Positions 1-7,255 of a stretch of DNA of 64,000 bases are shown here, piece by piece; position 1 is the first letter of the stretch, and each line of letters opens with the position of its first letter. This DNA comes from Candidatus Saccharimonadota bacterium. Lineage in GTDB: Bacteria; Patescibacteriota; Saccharimonadia; Saccharimonadales; Saccharimonadaceae. The stretch spans positions 1 to 64,000 of the forward strand of contig JAFUCJ010000006.1 of NCBI GenBank assembly GCA_017459705.1. The letters are read 5' to 3'. A model generated the notes under the pieces. It was not told the DNA's origin and ran no database searches. It worked only from the letters and a program-made list of their open reading frames with translations. The position numbers were made by a program, and so were the translations under genes.

Positions 1-2
1 CA

Positions 3-890
3 GCTTACTTATGGTCATCAACTAACTCGGCTACGGGCAATATTTCTTATGCATTGAATGTTTCTGATTATAGTGGTATCTCAACCTATGTAGGATCAAA
101 CAGTGAATTATGGGCTGGCATGATGTTACCGGTCCGCTGTCTCTTTGACGCCACCATGCAAAACTTTACCAGCGAAGATGCTGATAGTCTTGCAGAGTTT
201 GAGTCTGAAACATTGGTGGACTCGCGTGACGGCAATACTTATACCGTCAAGAAAATCAATGGCAATGTTTGGATGACTCAGAATCTCCGCCTCCTTGGCA
301 ATACTGGTTCACCGGCTGGTAAGATGGTACTTTCTTCTGATACTTCCAATGGTGCAAGTGGCACGATAGATTTGTATAGCCTGAACTCGTCCAATGCTGG
401 TAGCTTCGGAGCATATGCTAACCACTGTGACTCTACGAATGGTTACAACTATGCCTGCGTCTATGATTCTGGCAATGATACGACTGGTGTCTGGTACAAC
501 TATGCCGCCGCCACGGCAAACAATATCAAAACGAATAGTAATCAAACTGCCGTTAGCGCAAGTGGCCCGAGCATCTGTCCATCAGGCTGGCACTTGCCAA
601 CTGGACCGTTCAGCACTAGTGGCACGGATGGTTATACTATATTCCAGAATACTTCTTACGGTTCATGGATTGCCACCAACGCTTCCTTAACCGCCTTTAA
701 TGCCGTCCCTGGCGGGTTCTACAGAAATGGCTCCCTCAACGGTCCCGAGAGCGGGTTCTGGTGGTCGGCTACTGTTGTCGATGCTACGGGTCGTTACGAC
801 CTGGGTTACAATAGTAGTAATACCCAGTTCGTCAGCGATGGCTACTATCGCTACTACGGGTTCTTCGTACGGTGCGTCCGTACGTCGTAG
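3..890 (+). CDS. DGR target protein, tandem FISUMP/C-type-lectin-like domains (5' partial)
   Basis: The frame is open to the window edge, so the N-terminus lies outside. The first 45 or so codons read as the end of one FISUMP-type domain (LWSST near the start, LPVRCL at its end). A second domain follows, with a Y-T-V-K-K-I-N-G-N-V-W-MTQNL opening, a CPSGWHLPT segment and a terminal part with GGF, WWSAT and FFVRCV. This fold is related to the formylglycine-enzyme/C-type-lectin scaffolds used as DGR targets. The last 60 codons are the variable repeat copied from the template at 3096-3303. The product is probably exported and displays a diversified ligand-binding surface; the ligand is unknown. 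The accessory and reverse transcriptase genes follow on the same strand. The internal TTG at 54 is not a credible start because the domain extends upstream of it. Confidence 0.85.
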   Translation, partial: AYLWSSTNSATGNISYALNVSDYSGISTYVGSNSELWAGMMLPVRCLFDATMQNFTSEDADSLAEFESETLVDSRDGNTYTVKKINGNVWMTQNLRLLGNTGSPAGKMVLSSDTSNGASGTIDLYSLNSSNAGSFGAYANHCDSTNGYNYACVYDSGNDTTGVWYNYAAATANNIKTNSNQTAVSASGPSICPSGWHLPTGPFSTSGTDGYTIFQNTSYGSWIATNASLTAFNAVPGGFYRNGSLNGPESGFWWSATVVDATGRYDLGYNSSNTQFVSDGYYRYYGFFVRCVRTS

Positions 891-909
891 GGGCTCTTTC
901 CCCTATAGA
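702..909 (+). repeat. DGR variable repeat (VR)
   Basis: This stretch matches the reverse complement of 3096-3303 over 208 nt. Hand alignment gives 32 substitutions between 702 and about 866, 27 of them at positions that are adenine in the template, mostly AAC or AAT codons changed to TTC, TAC, GAT, GGT, GTC and similar. The remaining five are C, T or G changes. The 3' part from about 866 through the stop codon to 909 is identical in both copies, as expected for the initiation-of-mutagenic-homing end. Adenine-specific substitution between template and target is the diagnostic DGR signature. Confidence 0.95.
866..884. other. 7-bp hairpin inside the invariant 3' end of the VR
   Basis: CGTACGG, loop TGCGT, CCGTACG: a perfect 7-bp stem at the conserved end of the VR, overlapping the codons just before the stop. 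The same hairpin is in the template at 3121-3139. In the Bordetella phage DGR a hairpin or cruciform just downstream of the VR promotes target recognition; here the structure is inside the repeat. Its role is inferred by analogy. Confidence 0.6.
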
Positions 910-925
910 CCTCCACCGGAGAATT

Positions 926-954
926 GGTGCCGCGCCCGTGGCGGGCGCGGCACC
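926..954. other. 13-bp GC-rich hairpin downstream of the VR
   Basis: GGTGCCGCGCCCG and CGGGCGCGGCACC form a perfect 13-bp stem with a TGG loop, starting 17 nt after the VR. No T-run follows, so a standard intrinsic terminator is unlikely in its simple form. It could end the target mRNA, or act as the DNA structure that marks the homing target. Confidence 0.6.
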
Positions 955-1002
955 GGGGTATATTATATATATTAATAATATGGGTGGCAGAATGAATGAA
1001 AG

Positions 1003-1905
1003 ATGGTAACTGCCAAAAAAGAAGATTTTAATAAAAAAGAGGTGCGTGAAATATTGAACGATGGCACGCCGAAGGGGCACAATAGCCGTGGTCGTGGTAG
1101 GTCGCAGGCGGAAAGGCGTGAGTCGTATCGAAAATATCGTGAGATAAAACGTAGGGTATTTGAATTCGAAAAGAAGAATCATGGATTCTTGATCCTTTGG
1201 CCAGCGTCAGACCATGATACGAATGAGCAAAAGTTTTATAATATGGGCGGAAACTCGGCAATTATTTACGTACACGAAATCGGACCACGCATTAAACGTA
1301 AGCCAAGTCTCAGGTTAGATTTGGATTCGGGTGATGTGAAGTTTGGCAGTGGAATATGCTCGATTGCGAATGTTGAGCAGCTAGCGGAAGCGTTGGCGGG
1401 GATTGGTGTCAAGCGTGCGAGGGTAAAACGTCAGGGGTATGATGATTTTATTTTTTTCAAATTAAATCGCGAGTATCCTGAATCAGAGATACGCGAGATG
1501 CTGCGCGACGAGCAGAAGCAGCTAGAGAAATTGAATAAGGTAATCTATGCCACGGTGCTGTATCCTGATATTCATCGGCAGATATTGGACCTCGAAAAGG
1601 TGGTGCCACGCAAGGTGAAGAATATGGATTCGACTTATCGTGAGATAGTAGGTGTAAAGATGATTGATGCCTTGGTGCGGCTGGTGGAGCTCTATTCGCA
1701 GATGGCGCACGGTGATATAGGCGAGTATGAAGCTGGCAAAGAGATGCTTCTAGGATTGGATTCGCTACTCGCGCAGGTATCGATGATGAATGAGCTGAGA
1801 TTGTGGGATATATTGGCGTGTGCTAGGGTGGCGGATATTGCGGTGGGAGCGAAGCAGTTGATCAAGGGCAAAATTATAAATAAAGTCGAGAATGATACTA
1901 ACTAA
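1003..1905 (+). CDS. DGR accessory protein with Avd-like C-terminal helical domain
   Basis: 300 aa, between the VR gene and the reverse transcriptase and overlapping the latter by 14 nt, so probably cotranslated. An in-frame TGA at 997 fixes ATG 1003 as the only start. The basic N-terminus (K, R and G-rich, residues 1-55) precedes an alpha/beta region of about residues 58-155 that weakly recalls the N-terminal mismatch-recognition domain of MutS. Residues 180-295 are long amphipathic helices resembling the Avd four-helix bundle, which binds the reverse transcriptase and the template RNA and is needed for mutagenic homing. Known Avd proteins are about 120 aa, so this looks like a fusion. The Avd assignment is by position and helical pattern; the MutS-like part is tentative. 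Confidence 0.65.
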   Translation: MVTAKKEDFNKKEVREILNDGTPKGHNSRGRGRSQAERRESYRKYREIKRRVFEFEKKNHGFLILWPASDHDTNEQKFYNMGGNSAIIYVHEIGPRIKRKPSLRLDLDSGDVKFGSGICSIANVEQLAEALAGIGVKRARVKRQGYDDFIFFKLNREYPESEIREMLRDEQKQLEKLNKVIYATVLYPDIHRQILDLEKVVPRKVKNMDSTYREIVGVKMIDALVRLVELYSQMAHGDIGEYEAGKEMLLGLDSLLAQVSMMNELRLWDILACARVADIAVGAKQLIKGKIINKVENDTN

Positions 1906-3025
1906 TCAAGAAGAAAAACAGTGGTTGTCGAAGTTTGAGAATAGATTGCTTTTTGAATTGTATGTTGCTTATCTGGAGGCGCGGAAAGGCGGTAAAAGAA
2001 ATACTTTCGACGAACATAAGTTTGAGGTGAATGAATTTGAAAACTTAATAAGCCTGAGGGACTCGTTGCTTGATAAGAGTTATCGACCGTCGCGTGGGAC
2101 AGCGCATATTATCCATAACCCAGTGATAAGAGAGATTTTTGCGGCTAGTTTTAGGGATAGGGTGATTCATCACTGGATGTATAATACGGTGTATGATTGG
2201 TGGGACAAAATGTTTATTGAAGACTCGTATTCATGCAGAGAGGGGAAGGGCACGCAATATGGAATAGAGAGATTGGCGCGGCATATTCAGTCTGTTTCGG
2301 ATAATTATAGTAAACGAACATGGGTGCTTAAAATGGACATTCAAGGATATTTCATGAGTCTGCCGCGTAAGAAATTGTACGAGAGGGCGATGTGGGGGCT
2401 CAATCGGCAGTTCAAGGGGAATTATGGAAAGAAGTATGAGTTGATGCGGTTTCTGTGGGCGCAAACAATTTTCGACGACCCATGTCGTGGGGTAAAACGC
2501 AAGGGATGGCCGAGGGCATGGGAGCCGTTGCCGGATTCAAAGAGTTTGTTCAAGCAACCGCCGGGAGTAGGTATCGTAATTGGGAATCTAACGTCTCAAC
2601 TTTTATCGAACGTGTATTTAGACCAGCTGGATAGATATATTGTGTATGATTTGAAGTTTCCACACTATGGACGATATGTGGATGATTTTTATATTATCGT
2701 AACGGAAGATGAGCTGGCGCGAGCGAAAGAGGCGGTGAAATATATCGAAGTATATCTGCGGCGAATAGGATTGACTCTTCATCCGCAGAAACGGTACATC
2801 CAGCCGGTCGAACGCGGGGTGGCTTTTCTTGGCGCGGTGGTGTATCCTGGAAGAGTGCTGCCCGGGAAGCGCCTGATACGTAATGCTAGGGAGGCGTTTT
2901 CGGAGACGGTGGCGGGAGTGAGAGATGTGGAATCGGTGGTGTCGTATCTTGGGCACATGAAACACATGTCGTCAAAGAAGATATTGGAAAGACTATTTGA
3001 CGGAGTCGGGTGGGATTATCAATAA
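1892..3025 (+). CDS. DGR-type reverse transcriptase
   Basis: 377 aa RNA-dependent DNA polymerase that copies the template RNA into error-prone cDNA. Motif A aspartate is D149 in KMDIQGYF. The motif following it is IGNLTSQ (G231-Q236), the SQ form typical of DGR enzymes rather than the QGxxxSP of retroviral and group II enzymes. The catalytic motif is Y262-V-D-D265. A palm and thumb region follows, with no endonuclease or maturase domain, and the length is typical of DGR enzymes. It overlaps the accessory gene by 14 nt and is followed by a GC-rich hairpin and the inverted template repeat. Confidence 0.93.
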   Translation: MILTNQEEKQWLSKFENRLLFELYVAYLEARKGGKRNTFDEHKFEVNEFENLISLRDSLLDKSYRPSRGTAHIIHNPVIREIFAASFRDRVIHHWMYNTVYDWWDKMFIEDSYSCREGKGTQYGIERLARHIQSVSDNYSKRTWVLKMDIQGYFMSLPRKKLYERAMWGLNRQFKGNYGKKYELMRFLWAQTIFDDPCRGVKRKGWPRAWEPLPDSKSLFKQPPGVGIVIGNLTSQLLSNVYLDQLDRYIVYDLKFPHYGRYVDDFYIIVTEDELARAKEAVKYIEVYLRRIGLTLHPQKRYIQPVERGVAFLGAVVYPGRVLPGKRLIRNAREAFSETVAGVRDVESVVSYLGHMKHMSSKKILERLFDGVGWDYQ

Positions 3026-3040
3026 GCGGCTCGACATGGA

Positions 3041-3085
3041 GCGCCCGCACGGAGAACTGCTCGATCTCGCGGCGGGCGCCCTTTT
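3041..3085 (+). terminator. hairpin and T-run after the reverse transcriptase
   Basis: GCGCCCGC (3041-3048) pairs with GCGGGCGC (3072-3079), followed by CCTTTT on the plus strand. It can end the reverse transcriptase mRNA. Because it also lies just beyond the 3' end of the minus-strand template, it may equally form part of the template RNA 3' region. Confidence 0.5.
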
Positions 3086-3095
3086 GAGGTGGAGT

Positions 3096-3303
3096 TCTAT
3101 AGGGGAAAGAGCCCCTACGACGTACGGACGCACCGTACGAAGTTCCCGTTGTTGCGATTGTTGTTATTGCTGTTGAACTGGGTATTACTACTATTGTAGT
3201 TCAGGTTGTAACGATTCGTAGCATTGTTAGCAGTAGCCGACCACCAGTTCCCGTTCTCGGCATTGTTGAGGGAACCATTGTTGTAGTTCCCGCCAGGGAC
3301 GGC
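3096..3303 (-). repeat. DGR template repeat (TR), inverted relative to the reverse transcriptase
   Basis: Read on the minus strand, this carries the parental sequence of the VR. It is rich in AAC and AAT codons, which can mutate at two adenines to many amino acids without giving a stop. It matches 702-909 with changes concentrated at its adenines and is identical at the 3' end, including the CGTACGG hairpin. It is not part of any evident gene. Its orientation is opposite to the VR gene and reverse transcriptase, so its RNA must come from the minus strand. Confidence 0.95.
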
Positions 3304-3635
3304 GTACAGACTTCGTTTTTATGGAAAATTGTACACCATTGGAGAAGTGGTGTTGCTATATGCTGCCAAAAATGCGACTCGTATGACCCCGAAAACTCTG
3401 TAACGTACTCCCCCTAACCTAGTTCCCCGTATCGCAAAACAACCATTCGAACACGGGTTTAGGAATAACTTGGATCCTGATGGCCCCGTAAAGTCAAAAG
3501 GAGAATGGACTTAGTTTCTGCTAAGTGTATTCCTGACCTCCACCTTGTTTCGCGGCCGTTCGGCGATATGGTATGCTACCTTGCGGCCGGGGGCGAAGCA
3601 GATGATGGTGGAGACACCAATAGAGGTCGCCCCTT
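3096..3635 (-). ncRNA. predicted template RNA: structured 330-nt leader plus TR
   Basis: There is no plausible CDS on either strand between 3304 and 3640. Several stems are visible: TCGCCCC/GGGGCGA (3627-3633 with 3590-3596) enclosing TGGTG-GAGA-CACCA (3606-3619), AGGAATA/TATTCCT (3461-3467 with 3528-3534) enclosing CTTAG/CTAAG (3510-3514 with 3521-3525), and ACACCA/TGGTGT (3333-3353). The first stem starts within two nucleotides of the transcription start predicted from the promoter at 3642-3647. DGR template RNAs in other systems include structured flanks bound by the reverse transcriptase and Avd; this is inferred to be the equivalent. The 3' end is unknown. The same leader and TR fill the gene-free stretch 3086-3640. 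Confidence 0.6.
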
Positions 3636-3641
3636 AGGGAA

Positions 3642-3655
3642 ATTATAACATAGAT
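3642..3655 (-). promoter_or_regulatory. extended -10 promoter for the template RNA
   Basis: On the minus strand TGTTATAAT lies at about 3650-3642, the same extended -10 form that precedes most genes here. No clear -35 is visible. The predicted start is around 3634-3636, pointing at the leader and TR. Confidence 0.5.
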
Positions 3656-3779
3656 TGAATAGATGAAAGTGGGATACATCATGATATTGTGATATTATAG
3701 TTTTATAAAGGACGTGCGCGACACTGGATTGAGTCAGACACGTCTTTTTTGCGCTATGATACTGTGATATAATAATGAC

Positions 3780-4250
3780 ATGAAAATACTATGGACAGAT
3801 GGGAGCGCGGAGCCGAACCCGGGGGATGGCGGCTGGGCGGTGATAGAGGCGCGCGAGAGGGTGCCGGCGATAGGGGTGGAACTCGATGCGATTCGCGAGG
3901 ACGAGGCGCGGCCGGTGGCGCTAGGAAATGAACACGATACGACGAATATTCGGATGGAAGGGTCGGCCATTATCGCGGCGATAGAATATGCCGGTGAAGA
4001 GGGGTGCGAGATACATACCGACTCGGAGTTTTGGGTCAATGTGCTGACGAAGTGGGCGCCGACCTGGGAAGCGAACGGTTGGAGAAAGAAAACTGGCGAA
4101 ATCAAGAATCTCGAAATGGTGCAAAAAATGTACCGACTGTATCGCGAACGGTCGGTGAAATTGGTGTGGGTGCGGGGGCACGTGGGGACGGAGTTGAACG
4201 AAATGGCTGATGAGTGGGCGGGTCGGGCCCGAAAAGGCTACAAAATATGA
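3780..4250 (+). CDS. rnhA: ribonuclease HI
   Basis: 156 aa, the usual length. It cleaves the RNA strand of RNA-DNA hybrids. The four catalytic acidic residues can be placed: D7 (WTDGSAEPNPGDGG opening), E60 (RMEGSAIIAA), D81 (HTDSEFW) and D144 (NEMADEWAG), with H134 in the RGHVG loop. TATAAT at 3768-3773 ends 6 nt before the ATG, so the mRNA is probably leaderless. It is separate from the DGR, although an RNase H next to a reverse transcriptase is suggestive; the housekeeping role is the simpler reading. Confidence 0.93.
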   Translation: MKILWTDGSAEPNPGDGGWAVIEARERVPAIGVELDAIREDEARPVALGNEHDTTNIRMEGSAIIAAIEYAGEEGCEIHTDSEFWVNVLTKWAPTWEANGWRKKTGEIKNLEMVQKMYRLYRERSVKLVWVRGHVGTELNEMADEWAGRARKGYKI

Positions 4251-4262
4251 TATAATAGGGAT

Positions 4263-5522
4263 ATGAAGTTATCAGAGGAACTAATATATCGGGGGTTCAA
4301 GGCGGAGACGACAGTTGAAAATCCAGCGGAGCTGGATGCGCGCGAGAACAAGACATTTTATTGGGGGGCGGATCCGTCGGCGGATTCGTTAACAATTGGC
4401 AATTTGGCGGCGCTGATGATGTGCGCGTGTTTTGTGCGACATGGATGGAAGCCATACCTGCTGGTCGGTGGGGCGACGGGGCAAATCGGTGATCCGAAGG
4501 AAAATGGTGAGCGAGATCTCAAAACGCTAGATGAAGTTGAACACAACAAGAATTGCATTCGTGAACAGGTAGAAAATGTAATACTTCGGGCGAGTGATGC
4601 TGCTGCTAGTGGCACTACTCTCACGCTGGTCGACAACTATGACTGGTTCAAGGACATGCGGTTTTTGCCGTTCCTAAGAGAGGTGGGGAAGAACTTTTCG
4701 ATGACACAGTTGCTCGATCGGCAGTTTGTGCAGAATCGGATCGGCGAGGGCGGTTCGGGTATTAGTTACGCGGAGTTTTCCTATACGTTGATACAGGGGT
4801 ATGATTTCTTGCATCTACATCGTGAATATGGCGTGGCGATGCAACTATGTGGTGCGGACCAATACGGTAACTGTACGACTGGGATGCACTTGATTCGTCG
4901 ACTCGAAGGGGCGGATGTGGACGTGTGGAGCACGCCACTCGTGATCGATCCGGTGACGGGGCGGAAGTTTGGCAAGAGCGAGGGGAATGCTGTGTGGCTT
5001 GCGTCGTCAGATAACGGCGGCGGAAATTATACGAGCGTGTTTGATTTCTATCAATTCTGGTTGAATCAGCCGGATGAGGCGGTAGAATATCTGCTCAAAA
5101 TCTACACCTTGCTCGATAAGGAAGAAATCGAGGAAATCTTGGCACTTCATCGCGAAGCGCCGGAGAAGCGGATCGCTCAGAAAGCGTTGGCGTTCGGGGC
5201 GACGAGCGTGGTGCATGGGCGCGAAGCGGCGGCGGCGATTGAGAATCTAGTGATGCGGTTATTTGACAAGGAAACGGATTTTACGGAGTTCTCTGAGGAT
5301 GAGTTGACGGAGATGGCGGCGTATCTACCAGTGATAGCGCGCGGTGAATCGCTAGTGGATATACTGGTGACGACTGGATTAGCCGAGAGCAAGAAAAAAG
5401 CGCGGGAGTTCGTCGCGCAGGGGGCGGTCAGCGTGAACGGAGTCAAAGTAACGGAAGATATAGCCGTGAACCAGGTTGCGATAGTGAAAAAAGGCAAAAA
5501 TAAGTTTGTGATTGTGAAATAA
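4263..5522 (+). CDS. tyrS: tyrosyl-tRNA synthetase
   Basis: 419 aa class I synthetase charging tRNA-Tyr. The N-terminal catalytic domain has the HIGH-like segment S-L-T-IGNL (about residues 40-47), the tyrosine-binding region with QxxGxDQYGN-type residues (LCGADQYGNC) and a KFGKSEG signature loop. A C-terminal S4 RNA-binding domain (about 350-415, S-K-K-K-A-R-E-F-V and SVNGVKV) completes the bacterial form. TATAAT at 4251-4256 is 6 nt upstream of the ATG, so the transcript is predicted leaderless. It ends at a bidirectional terminator shared with rpmA. Confidence 0.95.
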   Translation: MKLSEELIYRGFKAETTVENPAELDARENKTFYWGADPSADSLTIGNLAALMMCACFVRHGWKPYLLVGGATGQIGDPKENGERDLKTLDEVEHNKNCIREQVENVILRASDAAASGTTLTLVDNYDWFKDMRFLPFLREVGKNFSMTQLLDRQFVQNRIGEGGSGISYAEFSYTLIQGYDFLHLHREYGVAMQLCGADQYGNCTTGMHLIRRLEGADVDVWSTPLVIDPVTGRKFGKSEGNAVWLASSDNGGGNYTSVFDFYQFWLNQPDEAVEYLLKIYTLLDKEEIEEILALHREAPEKRIAQKALAFGATSVVHGREAAAAIENLVMRLFDKETDFTEFSEDELTEMAAYLPVIARGESLVDILVTTGLAESKKKAREFVAQGAVSVNGVKVTEDIAVNQVAIVKKGKNKFVIVK

Positions 5523-5532
5523 ACTGCTCACT

Positions 5533-5569
5533 AAAAACCGCCCTCACAGATGTTCTGAGGGCGGTTTTA
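5533..5569. terminator. bidirectional terminator between tyrS and rpmA
   Basis: AAAACCGCCCTCA pairs with TGAGGGCGGTTTT around a 9-nt loop. It has A-runs and T-runs on both sides, so it can stop tyrS transcripts from the left and rpmA transcripts from the right. Confidence 0.9.
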
Positions 5570-5574
5570 AGGAA

Positions 5575-5847
5575 TTACCGGACTTCGACGCGGACACGAG
5601 GTAATGATTTGCCTGAGAAATGCGTCTTTTTCGTTTTTACGAAAGTAACTACGCCGTCCTTGGCAGCATGAATGGTGAAGTTGCGCGACATATAAGTACC
5701 TTCGCCTGCAAGCTTCGTAGCGCCGGTCTGACGGACGAGTACCTCGCCGTTTTTAACTTTTTGACCACCGAAGCGCTTGACGCCAAGGCGCTGACCGGCA
5801 TTATTATGGACGTTCTTGGCGGTACCGCCAGCTTTTACGTGTGACAT
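5575..5847 (-). CDS. rpmA: ribosomal protein bL27
   Basis: 90 aa component of the 50S subunit whose N-terminal tail reaches the peptidyl transferase centre. It starts MSHVKAGGTAKN, followed by the GQRLGVKRFGGQ and VRQTG blocks typical of bL27. There is no cleavable Firmicute-type N-terminal extension. The usual partner rplU (bL21) is not beside it. The gene lies immediately downstream of the methyltransferase on the minus strand with no gap, so the two are probably one operon. Confidence 0.95.
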   Translation of the reverse strand: MSHVKAGGTAKNVHNNAGQRLGVKRFGGQKVKNGEVLVRQTGATKLAGEGTYMSRNFTIHAAKDGVVTFVKTKKTHFSGKSLPRVRVEVR

Positions 5848-6936
5848 TTAATTCTTCCTTAATATTATTATATCCCGCGCGACGATTTGGCTTTCACGAT
5901 GATAAAGCAATCCCTCACGCGTCTTATTAGATACATTATACCCCATATGTTCAATTTCGTCAAGGATTTCGAGCCGCGAATATACCCCATTCTCGCGCAG
6001 CCAAGCCGGTGCCGCGACGACTACTGGCGTACCGGGTCGGATTTGCCCACTCAGGTTCTTCAAAAAACCCAGAATAATAGCACTGCACTCTTGTTTTTCG
6101 GTTTTGAGTTTGATCTCGGGCGGCACCGTCGACATTGGCCGGCCGAGATATCCTTCGCAAGCAACCGCGTCAATGGGTGGTTGCCAGTGAAAGGATGTGG
6201 CATCACCCTGTTCTACGGTATAGTTACCCTTATCTAGCCATTTTAGATTCTTCTCGGAATACTCTACCATTCTTTCGCTGAGGTCTGTGCCGTAGGCAGT
6301 ATAACCCATCAGGAGCGCCTCTTGCAAAACTACCCCTGTACCACAAAATGGGTCGAGGATTCGCGAGCCTGCTGGTAAGGGCCCGCATAAATTGATTAAA
6401 ATTTGCGCTAACTTCGGTGGTAGCATGCCGACCTTGGCGTCGCGTGCGGGACGAGCCTGGTCGCGGCGAGCGTAGGCATCAATGTTCTGTACTCCTATTA
6501 CTCGAAACCAGCTATTCTGGACTTTAACTAGCTCTATTTTGTGTGGATTCTTGCCGGAAAGTCCATTATGGAGCGAGGTAGCTGTCGAGAGCGTGGCGTT
6601 CTTGTTCTCGACCACTCGTACACTACGGCCGTGACGTACGAGGATTTTTTTGAGTTTTAACGCTTCCAGACTGGCATTCTTGCGCGAAGCGTGGCCTGAA
6701 TAGTCGCTGACTCCCAGTGTAATTTTGCCGCTAGGGATATTTCGCAAATAATCAAGCGGCGATGCTTCTAATTTCTCGGCTATTTTGAGACATCCACCGA
6801 GGCGGTCGATGCCGGGCGCTATGTCGGATTCAAATGTTGCGAGATTTGGAGCGATTTGCCTGACATTCAAAAACAACGCTTCTAGCTCGGCTAAGGAAAT
6901 CGCGGGCTCGCGCCCCAGGACGGATAGGTATTTCAC
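5848..6936 (-). CDS. TRM11/THUMP-type tRNA guanosine N2-methyltransferase-like protein
   Basis: 362 aa. The C-terminal Rossmann domain has an SAM-binding motif I ILDPFCGTGVVLQEA (about 195-209) and YGTDLS for motif II. The catalytic position reads CEGYLGRP, the E-P/G-x-L-G variant seen in TRM11-like relatives rather than plain DPPY. The N-terminal part (1-150) is consistent with a THUMP-like RNA-binding region. The likely activity is N2-methylation of a tRNA guanosine, by family analogy. TATAAT lies 5 nt before the ATG on the minus strand. rpmA follows directly. Confidence 0.7.
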   Translation of the reverse strand: MKYLSVLGREPAISLAELEALFLNVRQIAPNLATFESDIAPGIDRLGGCLKIAEKLEASPLDYLRNIPSGKITLGVSDYSGHASRKNASLEALKLKKILVRHGRSVRVVENKNATLSTATSLHNGLSGKNPHKIELVKVQNSWFRVIGVQNIDAYARRDQARPARDAKVGMLPPKLAQILINLCGPLPAGSRILDPFCGTGVVLQEALLMGYTAYGTDLSERMVEYSEKNLKWLDKGNYTVEQGDATSFHWQPPIDAVACEGYLGRPMSTVPPEIKLKTEKQECSAIILGFLKNLSGQIRPGTPVVVAAPAWLRENGVYSRLEILDEIEHMGYNVSNKTREGLLYHRESQIVARDIIILRKN

Positions 6937-6962
6937 ATATATTATTATACCAGATATTGTGT

Positions 6963-6968
6963 TATAAT
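6963..6968 (+). promoter_or_regulatory. extended -10 promoter of the 6976-7230 RNA
   Basis: TGTTATAAT ends at 6968 and points right. It is back to back with the minus-strand promoter of the methyltransferase gene at about 6942-6947. Confidence 0.55.
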
Positions 6969-6975
6969 CATAGTA

Positions 6976-7230
6976 GGCAAGCTCGGAATGAGAAAGGAGT
7001 AAAATTACCTTAATAATCTGGTGGTAGAAAGGAAGGGTTTTGAATGACTGTAACCATCAAGCTAGGGCGACTTCACCTTAGATTGACAATCGCCCTCAGA
7101 AGAAGGCGACGTCACTAAAAACTCTAATATAATTTTATCTCGTTAGCTTGACTTTGTCAATACCATTCTGCTAGCTTGCTGAACCCACCAGGTAACCGTC
7201 TCGGAGATTTTGATTTTCGGGGCGGTTTTA
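6976..7230 (+). ncRNA. unidentified structured RNA with intrinsic terminator
   Basis: This gene-free interval (6937-7255) carries a promoter, a structured body and a terminator. The 5' segment GCAAGCT (near 6978) pairs with AGCTTGC near 7172, and the stem continues with GAATG/CATTC, closing a domain of about 200 nt. Inside are AGGGCGA/TCGCCCT (around 7064-7096) and TTGAC-TTT-GTCAA (around 7149-7161). AACCGTCTC (7194-7202) pairs with GGGGCGGTT (7219-7227) before a T-rich run. I do not see tmRNA, RNase P or SRP landmarks; a 6S-like or lineage-specific RNA is possible. The next gene has its own promoter, so this is probably not its leader. Confidence 0.55.
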
Positions 7231-7255
7231 TTTAATATTGTGTTATAATCTTAAT

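Noticed and set aside
54-890. Start of the target protein at TTG 54
   Set aside because: The frame is open to the window edge and upstream codons continue a recognisable domain.
3304-3640. tmRNA or RNase P RNA in the region upstream of the TR
   Set aside because: Neither strand shows a tRNA-like acceptor with CCA and tag frame, nor the conserved RNase P core; its position favours the DGR template RNA leader.
3780-4250. RNase H as part of the DGR
   Set aside because: It has its own promoter, a standard housekeeping sequence and pairs with tyrS; DGRs do not normally carry RNase H.
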